Assembly (NCBI GenBank): GCA_963513935.1
Contig: OY740767.1
Span: 151,224,431 to 151,288,430 of the forward strand
Source of the DNA: Aphrophora alni
Taxonomy: Eukaryota; Arthropoda; Insecta; Hemiptera; Aphrophoridae
Reading direction: 5' to 3'
DNA: 64,000 nt
Shown here: piece by piece, positions 1-10,324 of the stretch
How positions within the stretch are numbered: the first letter of the stretch is position 1
Layout of the letters: each line of letters starts with the position of its first letter
Position numbers and translations under genes: made by a program
The notes under the pieces: generated by a model
What the model was told of the DNA's origin: nothing
The model's database searches: none
The model's input: only the letters and a program-made list of their open reading frames with translations

Positions 1-3000
1 TTACTTATAAAAACTAGCTATTTTCAGTAAATTTTCTGTTTATAGTTATTGATCAACATTTAAATTGGAGTACCGGTATAAACATAGAAAACCTTTCTTA
101 AAATTGAATTCAGTTTCATTTATTTGAAAGTCCTGAGTAAAATATCCTTGGATATAATGAAAGCTGTTTTTCATTTTGATCAATTATCGTCCATATCCTC
201 TGGGGAAATTCCCATGTACTTTCAAATTCTACGATTCAAAAGATAGTTGTATGGATTATTTATTGCTCGTGCAAAGCCTAGAACTCTGTGTAAATTGCTT
301 TTTGAAAAACTTAATTTGATGGCATTACCATCTTTATATATTTAAGAGGTGCAATGCTTTATTTATAATAATTAAAATATGTTTACAATTGGTTCCTCAT
401 CTATTTTCATCAAGTAGGCCTATCCAGTGTATAGACGTAAACTAGTCGAACAGAGCCCAGATTATATTGTGGTCAAATTATTTAATAAACTGGCACACAA
501 AATTTAAATCCTACTAGAAAATAAAACTTTACTAAAAATATTTGACAATTTATTTTGTCGACCAAGAATTATTACTCTCTTGGTGAATATTTGCCAGATA
601 ATTTGAACTTTTTAAACAATAATATAGGCCTAAGGAGGTTTATGCATCTTTAGTCATGTAGTAGTAGATTTGAAGTGTTTTATATAGAGTATATATATAT
701 ATATTATGTGTGTGTGTTTCATTATGTCATGTACTTATTTTTAATCAAATTCTAATTAGTTAATACTTATCTTCAATATTTAAAAGCAATTGTAAATTTG
801 ACTATTTACCTATCTGACATGTAGTCTGTAACAGATGTTTTGTGAAAGTAATAATAAAATAATTCATAAACATTCATTTTGTGGTCCCCTAAGTCTAAAA
901 ACGTGATTTTTGAAATGAAATATGTCTATCGTCCGTCATATTTCTTATATGCAGTGCATCTACAGCCAAAGAAAGTGCTCTACATGACCACTTTGAAACA
1001 AATTTGGTACGTGAGCATATTTTAGTCATATCTGAGGACTTTTTTACATTTTTGGACAAGTCAAAATTTTTGGGTAGCTACTAAATAAAAAAAAAAAAGA
1101 AAACACAAAATTATGATTTTATCAAAAATTGGCTGTAACAATTTTGAACAAATGGAGTCTATAAGGAACCAAACAAAACATATAGGTTGCCATCTCTCTA
1201 CAAATGTCGGTTCATGAATTTATCAGTATAAAATACAAAAAAAATAGCTAAGGTGCTGTTATAAAATATACAACTTCTCAAAATCTACCTATTTTGTTCA
1301 AATTTTTTGAGGTGTGAGGATTATTGACACAACCCTTGTGCAAAATGATAAGTAAAAAAATATTATGCTTTACGAATAATTGTCAAAAAAACAAAAATGG
1401 ACTTTGGCTGATATCATTAAACAAGCAATTTTGTCAAATGATAAAACGTGCAAACAAAAACTAATGATAGATGTCAGTTTTGTGTCTCACAATAAGAGAA
1501 ATGTGCATATAGGTGTGAACAAGATCAGTTGATAAACAACCTTAAACCCTTACAAACTTATAATGAATATTGTCATGTGTGTTTTAGTAGATAGATGATA
1601 GTTTTATGTCTGATTGTGCCCACTCCAGTGCCGTATTTAGACAAATTACACCACTAGGGAATTAAGTTGGTCATGTCCTTCTCCCAAATCATTACCTTGA
1701 TATAAACTTAAAATAATAGAGTAAACTAAGATTACCAAGCTACACTACTTTCAAAAAGTTTTGTTATAAAATTGTGGAAAATAATTTAAAGAAAATGTTC
1801 ATTTTTGACCAGCAGCCTATTGGAGATTTCAGCCTAATATAAAATAAATTTCCATCAAAATTTATGTCCAACTATAGGTATTAAAAAGAGATGTCCTTTA
1901 AACCCACTTTACATTTACAGTTTATAGATCCCTCACTTACCAGGACCCGAAAGGTTCAAATTTGACTTCCATATTGAAATTTACCTTAACTTGTTGAAAA
2001 TAATTTGGATCTGAAACCAAACAGGAAGCCAGATTTCTTAAACATTCTGTATCTTAGTGTAGGCTACATATAGACCATTGACAAAACACAAGTTGTCGAA
2101 ATATGAAAACCATTGCTGCTGAAACATATAATGTGCAGCTTATGAATATAGTCTTTATATAGATCTCGTTAGTCATATACCTGTTAATCATACCTATTTT
2201 CAAGTAAACAAATAGGCCTAGAAAATTACAAATCTAGGAATTAAGCTTGAGTACTATTTCTACAAAATACACCATTGGTTGAGGAATTACTAATACTGTC
2301 ATAGTAAAGTAAATAATACTCTCATTACCATGATAGTTCACAATAATAGTTCATTATTACTAATTTATATACATACACAGTAGTAGTTAAAACTATTTGA
2401 TATGAATAACTTAAGTTATAATTTAGTGAAATATTATAGCTTAGGTTTAACTAAGATTTTTCTTCAATTTAAACACATACCTTCATTAGAATTATAGGTT
2501 TATCAAGAAACAATATATTTATTGTAATTAATAATCATTGAATTATACTTCACAGAATCCCAAACGAATAAAATAATCATTTTTCCTCAATAAGATAAAA
2601 ACTTCTCTAACGATCATTTATTTTGTAAATTAAATGTAAACCGGTAGATAGGAACCCACAGCCTATAATTATTAATAGTTATAATACCCACAGCCTTAGT
2701 TATTAATACCACTATATTGTATATTTTATGGTTATTATTATTTTGTAATAATATGTTATTACTTTTGCACATTTTAAACAAACACTAAATATCTTTAACT
2801 TGATGATTCACAATTATTATTTTGTCTACATAATGAAATATATCACAAATTGATGAAAGATCAAATCTTTTTTTTTTCCGAGTGAGCTCTATATACATTC
2901 CGAAGGCAACACTATTAATTAATAAATCGTAACACTATTTCCTGTGTTTATGATTCGATTTTGTTTCTACTTCTTCGCGCTTTTTATGGGCACAAACATT

Positions 3001-3379
3001 TCGAAAAAAATGTTTTTGAATTTTTAAAAAAATTATTCCAATGATATATATAACACTTAACATCAACAAAAAATTATTTGTTTAAGAAAAAAATGAAGGC
3101 ATTGCACAGAGTCCAAAAAGGATTTTGAGAAACACTCATGACTAGAATTGTGAAACATTATTTTATATAGTATAATTCTGCTTCTAGGGAGATGAATCAT
3201 ACTTTTTAGGTTGGCCAACCTGTTGTTAAGTTGTTTTTGTACTTTACTGTCATCAGTGTCATGCTGTCATCTGTAATTTTCATAACCTATTATTTTGTTT
3301 ATGGCTTTTGGTGATTTGTGTGCAGAAGTTATTGTGTTTTATGAAGTGATTGTGATAAGTGATTGTGTTTATCTTCAAA
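1..3379. other. AT-rich non-coding stretch, no gene seen
   Basis: No open frame, splice-compatible exon or transposase motif could be supported here. The stretch holds a short (TA)n/(TG)n run near 687-717, a few homopolymers, and scattered copies of the palindrome TAGGCCTA (about 416, 624 and 2212). Its 3' end runs into the Mutator-type remnant and may include that element's 5' non-coding part, but no terminal repeat was found to show it. Confidence 0.5.
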
Positions 3380-5109
3380 ATGGGAAATAAGAAGAAAATT
3401 GGTAGTTTTAGAAATTGCTATAAAAAGAAGAACCAAGTGGTAAAACCTAAAACTGTTACTGAAGTGGAAATACCAGGACCATCTACAAGTGGACAAAGCA
3501 AGCCTAGGCCTAGTTGAGCAGTTTAAAGTAGAAGTTAGGCAACAACTTTAATTTGTATGGTAAAAACAGTGATACTTAGAATATGAAATTATTAACCTTG
3601 ATGAGCTAAATCAGGATTAGATGATGTTTACAAATTTTGTAAACATAACCTTCAAATATCAAAGAATAGTTTGATAGGCCTAGATACTAAATTCAGGTTA
3701 TTTTGCTCAAAATGCGAACAAAATGACAGATCTTTTGTATATTATAAGGAGGTTATAGGCCTAGGCCTAGAAGGTAGTCAGGATTCTTTAGGTTTTTATG
3801 ATTTGAATCTGTGCCTTGTTTATGGTTTGCGTATTATTTAAAAAGGATATGCCACAGCTCAGAACCTATGCAGATTAATCAACTTACCTCAACCCCGACC
3901 AAGTTTACTAAACATGAAATACATTTTAGTATATCAAACATTTATCCATGAAAAATGCAGTCAAAGAGGCTGTCAATGAAAATAAAACAAATCGAGACCT
4001 GTGTGTTGCCCTTGATGATTCATAGCAAAAATGATCACACATCCTTGAACGGTGTCATCACCCTAAACTCAGTCAACACTGGTAAAGTGTTAGATTATCA
4101 TGCCATGTCAAAGAACAGTAATTGTTCTGGTAAAGTATACAATGTGCACTTGAACAGCTGTGGTGCAAACTTCTCTGATACAAGCGGAGCAATGGAGGTT
4201 GAAGGGGCTCTTACTCTGTTCCGAAGTTCGGTTTAAAAGTATGATGTAACGTACACTAATTATTTGGGAGATGGAGATTCATCGGCCTATAAAGCTGTAT
4301 CAGATGCAAAACCATATGGGAGATTGAACAATAAAAATGCAAGAATGTATTGGGCATGTACAAAAACGCATGGAGAAAAGGCTACTTGAGCTGAAAAAGA
4401 AAACAAAATGAAAACTTTCAGATAGAAAACTTCTCTCGGCAAAAGTCGCCTTACAACTGTAGCTATAGGCCTACATAAACTTCAAACTTTTTATGGTTTG
4501 GCCATCAGACGAAACACTCATAGTGTCAAGGATATGAAGATAGCAGTCTGGGCCTCTTATTATCATATAATGACAACTAATGATCAACCGGAACATCAAC
4601 TTTTCCCCAATGGAGTAGACCCATGGTGCAAATTTAATAAAGCTTTAGCAAAGAAAGAACCATATTACCATTCTCAGCACTTCCACCTCCCAGAGACCAT
4701 CTTTAGCTCACCCAGAGCTACTCAAAAAATCGTTTTTAAAAGGGTAAGTCCCAAAACCCAAATGAATCTTTGAACAACTTCCTTCTTAGGTCTGGTCACA
4801 CCTTCCTAAAAGAACATTTGTCTCACAAAGAATATTGCAGTTTGGTGTAGATGAGACAGTCCTATCATTCAATGATGGCTATGTATGTAACAAAAATTAA
4901 TGTAATGAAGTAGTTGGGGCTAGAGCCAGGGAGAAATTTGGTTGCAACTATAGAAAAACTGGACCGCAGACGAGTTTACTTTTAAAGTGGAAATAGAATT
5001 AGAAAAAAAGGTTAGACAGAAAAGAACTCTACTCAAACTGAAGTCGGAAGACCAGTACGAAGCTGATGAAGACCCAGACAACCCCTCATATAACCCAGGA
5101 GGCTACTAA
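3380..5109 (+). pseudogene. Broken Mutator-type (MULE) transposase of an insect DNA transposon
   Basis: This is a DNA-transposon transposase that no longer encodes a protein. The frame opens at ATG 3380 (MGNKKKIGSF...) and stops at 3515 after 45 residues. Recognisable pieces then continue in different frames: a Cys-bearing segment (FCSKC) near 3700, a block reading HTSLNGVITLNSVNTGKVLD near 4045-4095, then GGMEVEGA-like (SGAMEVEGA) near 4176-4205, YLGDGDS near 4263-4285, NPNESLN-like near 4750-4780, and an acidic end YEADEDPDNPSYNPGGY followed by TAA at 5107-5109. This order matches the insect 'Mutator-like transposase' domain as I know it. Several frameshifts and stops separate the pieces, so it is dead. 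No terminal inverted repeats were identified. Confidence 0.72.
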
Positions 5110-5551
5110 TTTAGAGGTAGACCTACTTTGCTTGTAAAAATATTGTTGTTGAATTACATTTTGTGCGTTCTTCGAAAAACATCTTTTTTTTTTAATTTAT
5201 AGGCCTACTACACTTTACTCAAAAACCTTTCGAGATATCTTTAGCCTACCAAATTTTTATTACATGTTTATGATACCAATTGCTACTTTCTTACACAGTT
5301 TTTTTATTATTTTTTTTTTTATCTTAAAAAATAAAAATACTAAAAAATAAATAAAACAATTTTTTATCTTTTTTGAGTTTAAAAATTAATCAACCTGGGT
5401 AAATATTTATTTTCTTTAAGTTCCTTGTGTAAGGAACTAAATAAAGTTTTAATTTACAAAATAACAACAAAAATCCTAATCCTAGATATAATAGAACTCT
5501 AGTAATGTGTATTATAGCTAACATTGAGTGTAAATGAGAGTCACTGTGCCC
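5110..5551. other. Spacer between the Mutator remnant and piggyBac
   Basis: AT-rich sequence with poly-T/poly-A runs (about 5301-5350) and one TAGGCCTA palindrome at about 5201. It probably includes the 3' tail of the Mutator-type element. No gene is visible. Confidence 0.4.
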
Positions 5552-8193
5552 TTAACCCTAGAATGGTAACCTTACTTTGGTATCCCTGTATCAGTAACCA
5601 TGAGTCATATTGACGCCTATTTATAAACAAATAATGTAAACCTCTTTTTTATAACATTTTTATTTTTTAAAATAATCAAAATGATTACAAATAGAAAACA
5701 TACTGTTTAGAAAGTAAGAACGACTGATTAAAAAACAAAATGATTACAAAGAAATAATATTACTATTAAATGAACAATCGTCATCAATTAAATAAAATTG
5801 TAAAGGGTTAGTAACAGACATTTAAAGCTTGTCAACTAAAAGTAACAGTTTTAATTAGATTATTTATATACTAAAGATGTAGGAATTAAAAAATTTAAAA
5901 TGTTTTTTTATGTAAAAGTAATTTAAATTATATAAGTTCGAAAGAAGAGTTTTTTGAGAATAACCATCACTAAACATATTGCCATTATTGTCAGAGTTAT
6001 CCGCACTTTATACACAGTTTTATCATGTGTTCTCCACATATAAGAGTATTGCACTTCTTACAAAATGTGGAAGTTTTTCTTCTTTTTTTGTAAGAACAAA
6101 AGCTACAGTACTTTCTCGAATGATTGGCACTACCAGCATCGATCGATGTTGAGGATTTATCACTTCTTGAATCTGGTTGGATTTCCACACTAGCATCTTT
6201 CTCAATGAGCTTTTTTAGATAAGTAGGCAGGGTTGGAATTGACAGTCTGCTAATCTGAAAGTTGTGAGCCAATTGTGAATGGAGAGTAATCATGAATTTA
6301 TGTCTTGTCATTGGTTGAACTGCTTGCCTGTAGCAATTATGAACATGGATAACGTAAGAGTTGACACAAGCAATGTTGAGCATGTTGTAAAAAAAACAAA
6401 GGGGCCACCTCTTTGTTTTTCTTCCACAATTCATATGGTGACACATCTGGTCGAACGTATCCACTGCTCCTTTTGTTCGATTGTAGTCGCTTATGATTGA
6501 AGGAAGAGAACTATTGCTGTCTATATTTCCCTCTAAATGTGCAGAAGAAACTAGCAATACCACGTTATTAGGTTTTGTCTTATATGATAATGCAGTCATC
6601 TCTTTATGGTAAAGAAATAGAGATGAGTTTACCTTTCTGTCTTGAAATTTTGAATTGGTAAAGTCTTCCGGAAATTGCCTTTTGTTTTTCTTTATAGTCC
6701 CTATCACAGTTAGACGATCTTCTTTTAGTAAAGATTGAGTTAAAGGAACACTTGTGAACCAATTGTCCATTGTGATATTGCGATTTGAATTTTTAATGTG
6801 TTTAGTCAAAGTTTTTACAAAGAAGTATGCAGCTGGTGTATCACTAGGAACTGTACCTTTCCCCAAATACGGAATAGCATCTAACATATATTTCGTCGAG
6901 TTGTCACAGAGCATTACAAGTTTAATGCCATATTTATCCGGTTTAGAAGGGATGTACATCCGAAATGGACATTTTCCCCTGAAGGCAATTAGCTGCTCAT
7001 CAATTGTAACGTACATTCCAGGTTTATAATTTGTACGGCATTTACTTACAAAAAATTCCCATAGTTCAGATATTGGAGCTAACTTGGTAATATTCCTCCT
7101 CTCTTCTCTAGTCCGTTTGTCGTCAAATCGCAAACAATTAACTAAAAAGCTAAAACGTCGTCCAGACATGGTGCTGACAAAGCGTGAGCCGCAGTATGAT
7201 GTGTTGAAAAGTGTCTCTACCGTTAAATGGTTAGATTTAAGAGCCGCAGCTAAAATAAATAGACTAATTAATGATCGAAGCTCTTCAAGAGTAACATCTG
7301 AAAAGGTTGATTTGTTTTGATTTGCAGAAGAATATTTTACACGCTGGGCTGCAATCTCTTCATTTGTATGAACTAGAATTATGTTCCAAATCTCGTCTGA
7401 AAAAAACAAGTCAAAGCACTTTGAAGGTTCAATAACACTCCTACAGTGAGGTGATGGTCCAGGTTTAATATATACAATGTTTCGAGAAGGAGTTCTAGAA
7501 GTGTCATGAAGCGTAGTCCCAGATTTCCAAGGAAACCCATCTTTTCCAAGCACCTCGTCATTAGAGAATCGTAATGTATTATTTACAGGTAGTCTTACAG
7601 GTTGTTTGTCCGTGCATAGTTTCTTTCTGGGCTGAACTGGTTTTTTACTGAAGCTCTTTTCAATTTCTTCAATGGTGTTTCCGACTGCTGCTTCAATTCC
7701 TTCTTCATTATCAGTAGTAGGGTCAGGTTCATAATCAGGGTCGTCTATAGAGTCATCAGAATCAAAATCTATGTTGTCTTCATCGTCACTAAGGAAGTCT
7801 TCTTCTAAAATATTCTCTAATTCTTCATTGTTTAAGTTTTCAGCCATATTTTATACAGTTGAAAATAAAATAAATATGTCTATTTAGGAAACCATGCGTC
7901 AAAATGACTCACTTGAATTGTCTATTATTGGTAACCATGAGTCACATTGGTGCATACAAATAAGTCAGTATTGGTAACTATGCGTAAATTTGACTCACCG
8001 TGTTATAATAAATGGTGTAAAACTAATAGAAAATAACGCTCCACAGTCCACTCTCTTCGGCAGCTGACGTGTAACTAACCAATAAGAAGGTACTCTGATG
8101 AAAGGGGGGGCTGGTCAGGCGCGTTCGTCCCCCACCATCCATTATTTAAACTGTATGCGTCAGATTGACTCATGGTTACCGTTCTAGGGTTAA
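5552..8193. mobile_element. Structurally complete piggyBac transposon with TTAA target duplications
   Basis: The element occupies 5556-8189 (2634 bp) and is bounded by TTAA at 5552-5555 and at 8190-8193. Its left terminus reads CCCTAGAATGGTAACC and the right terminus, read inward on the other strand, CCCTAGAACGGTAACC, so 15 of 16 positions match. Both ends also carry a subterminal motif GTAACCATGAGTCA (near 5597 and 8165), repeated with variation near 7885-7950 and 7974-8000. The single gene inside is on the minus strand with an uninterrupted frame. TTAA-specific duplication and a CCC-type terminus are defining piggyBac traits. Everything needed for an autonomous copy appears present, so the insertion is probably recent. 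Confidence 0.93.
5997..7847 (-). CDS. piggyBac transposase, full length, open frame
   Basis: This predicted nuclear enzyme cuts and re-inserts the surrounding element at TTAA. It has 616 residues, within the usual range of about 560-640. Residues 1-75 are strongly acidic (an ExxLxxxLxxDDED-like stretch), as in many PGBD N-termini. The RNase H-like core keeps the three catalytic aspartates: D283 in TIDEQL, D361 in TMDNWF, and D463 (with D466) in GAVDTFDQM. The C-terminus, about residues 580-616, is a cysteine-rich domain with paired CxxC motifs (CSFC, CKKC, CIKC) plus H and C ligands, the DNA-end-binding zinc domain of the family. The start codon is the first ATG after the subterminal repeats. 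No stop or frameshift interrupts it. The shorter opposite-strand frames inside it are shadows. Confidence 0.95.
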   Translation of the reverse strand: MAENLNNEELENILEEDFLSDDEDNIDFDSDDSIDDPDYEPDPTTDNEEGIEAAVGNTIEEIEKSFSKKPVQPRKKLCTDKQPVRLPVNNTLRFSNDEVLGKDGFPWKSGTTLHDTSRTPSRNIVYIKPGPSPHCRSVIEPSKCFDLFFSDEIWNIILVHTNEEIAAQRVKYSSANQNKSTFSDVTLEELRSLISLFILAAALKSNHLTVETLFNTSYCGSRFVSTMSGRRFSFLVNCLRFDDKRTREERRNITKLAPISELWEFFVSKCRTNYKPGMYVTIDEQLIAFRGKCPFRMYIPSKPDKYGIKLVMLCDNSTKYMLDAIPYLGKGTVPSDTPAAYFFVKTLTKHIKNSNRNITMDNWFTSVPLTQSLLKEDRLTVIGTIKKNKRQFPEDFTNSKFQDRKVNSSLFLYHKEMTALSYKTKPNNVVLLVSSAHLEGNIDSNSSLPSIISDYNRTKGAVDTFDQMCHHMNCGRKTKRWPLCFFYNMLNIACVNSYVIHVHNCYRQAVQPMTRHKFMITLHSQLAHNFQISRLSIPTLPTYLKKLIEKDASVEIQPDSRSDKSSTSIDAGSANHSRKYCSFCSYKKRRKTSTFCKKCNTLICGEHMIKLCIKCG

Positions 8194-8388
8194 TTCAAAT
8201 GGTATTTATATAAATTATATTATATTTTATCTGTATAGCTCTATATTTGTAGTTTTGTTATAGTTTTAAATTTTGTTTGATGTTATTAGAGCACTCGAGG
8301 GCTAGGGATCTTTACTTTATGATGCACTTTTCATTTTATTTTTGTTATATAAGGCGATGATGAAAGGTTTTTTACTTCAAACAACAAG

Positions 8389-8428
<40 letters not shown>

Positions 8429-10055
8429 CGTGTTTCCAAACAAGATGTGGTTTCCCCCACGTCAAAACTAAGAAAACGTTCCTGTAAATATATGTCCGGA
8501 ATTGCCTAGCTTCCCAGATATCCGCAATTTTCTTTTTTCACAAAATATTTTTTATCTCCAGAACTTTTTTACGGATTGAATTGAAACTTGGCATGGTACC
8601 TAATAAGGTAAAAAACTATTTTGAAAAAATAACCAACTAAATGGTGGCTGCTGCTTAAATTTAAGGTCAAAATAGTTTTTTTTTTTTTTTAATGGGAAAT
8701 ATTTATGAAATTTCTTTCCAATTCAACTTATCTCTTGCATATTCTGTGTAACAAATAATTTTAATCCTCAATTTTGAAACACTAAAATATGATTTATTTC
8801 TGCTATTAATAGACTATTATTTTTCTCTGTTCATAACTAAAAAGAAAGATTTGTGAATGATCATAGATTCAACCAAAAAATTTTTTTTTCAAACTTTAAT
8901 GATTTTTATTCTTGGCTGACCACATTAAGTAGATTCAAAAACAAGCGTAAATTTAAAGGTATTCACAGTGTGTACTCAAATAGAGTCTGTAATTAGAGGG
9001 CCAATCCAAGTTCCACGTTTGAGGCTGTGGAAAATGGTGAACATTACAATTAACCAGAGGATTGAAGCTATTGTTTAGGAGATTTCAGTCAAATAGTTTG
9101 ATATAGAAAGCAGCAAAAAACAGTTCTAGGAGGTTTTTTAAAAGTTGGTTATTGAATCGTATAATATTTATGATTAAATTGTTTTTCAACTAGAAAAAAA
9201 CCAGTTGGCACATGAAACATATTTAATTTGTTTGTTCTCAAACTCTACGAGCAAAATTGATACTATACATTCCCTTATTGAAATACATTTTGAGGATATA
9301 TAGATACAAAATACTTTGAAGATCAACTCTACCACTTTTTGTTCTTACTGAGGGAAGAAGATACAAATATCACGATCCTCAATCAGTGAAAATTTGACTA
9401 AACCGAATAAATAATTTGAAAAGATAAGACTTAGCAATAAAGTCATTAAGTGCAACTTTTACGAATAAAGACTATAAGGAAGATTTTTTGACAGTAACAA
9501 TATCAAATGTAAAATAAAACGTTCTGTTAGTGTTTTGAAGAAAGTTAAAAATGATTTAGAATAGGAAACGAATCAAGAATCCCCATCATAAAAAATAGAA
9601 TACTTAAAACCAGTGTAAGATATTTCATCAAACTTTGGTGTAATATGAAAGTTTATATGACAAATGGGTATATTTTCAATTTTTTTAAATTACTACTCAT
9701 GATTTAAAAATACAGAAATAAACCTAACTGTTGCCCAAGAGGTTAACTCTTGACTTATTACTCGATTGTGATGAATATCTTAGAATTTATAAAATAAGTT
9801 TGTACTTAACACTGGGTTTACAAATGTGATCCAACCCCCCACCAAACCAGAATACAACAATAAATATTTGTTATGTTCTTTATCTGTTCTCCTTTGTTAT
9901 TATTATTTATTTATTTTTATCTGATTTAATATGAAATTCAATTTTCCCATTTTTAAACACTAATTTTTCAATTATTTTTAGAATTTTTTTATATTACTTG
10001 TTATGATATTGAAAAATAATTATTTATATAGTCTAATTTATCTCTTTACGTTTAG
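8194..10055. other. Non-coding stretch upstream of the first recognised CDA5 exon
   Basis: This is probably intron of the chitin deacetylase gene, because the exon at 10056 begins inside a codon and so needs an upstream coding exon. It contains an (AT)n run at about 8391-8425. The sequence after it (8427-8690) looks like a repeat of unknown class. No additional exon was recognised. Confidence 0.45.
8391..8425. repeat. (AT)n microsatellite
   Basis: About 17 perfect AT dinucleotides. Confidence 0.95.
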
Positions 10056-10203
10056 ATTATGGTCAATATAGCAGTCAACAAAACCAAAATCAACAACAGC
10101 AGCAATATAGAGGACAATACAAGGACAAACAGAGGGAAGTCGTCCAACAACAAGTTGTACAAACACAACCTCCTCAGAGGAAGCCTACATACAACATCCA
10201 ACC

Positions 10204-10251
<48 letters not shown>

Positions 10252-10324
10252 GAGTTACAATGTTGCCGATGTTTACTCACAGTCTGTTAGTGCTCAGGAT
10301 TATAATGACAATTACAACTTACAG
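10056..10324 (+). CDS. Cda5: CDA5-like exon: Gln-rich segment with polyQ tract
   Basis: The exon follows TTTACGTTTAG and ends at CAG|GTATGC. It starts with the last two bases of a codon and ends in phase 0. It codes a hydrophilic Gln-rich segment (YGQYSSQQNQ...), then 15 CAA codons plus one CAG at 10205-10252 (16 glutamines), then a Tyr/Asp/Asn-rich end. The pure CAA run is likely length-polymorphic. It is the first exon recognised in the window. Confidence 0.85.

Noticed and set aside
6279..7320. Plus-strand frames of 73-91 residues
   Set aside because: They are antisense shadows of the piggyBac transposase.
10052..10249. Minus-strand open frame with a leucine run
   Set aside because: It is the antisense of the CAA repeat exon; the plus strand has matching splice sites and phase.
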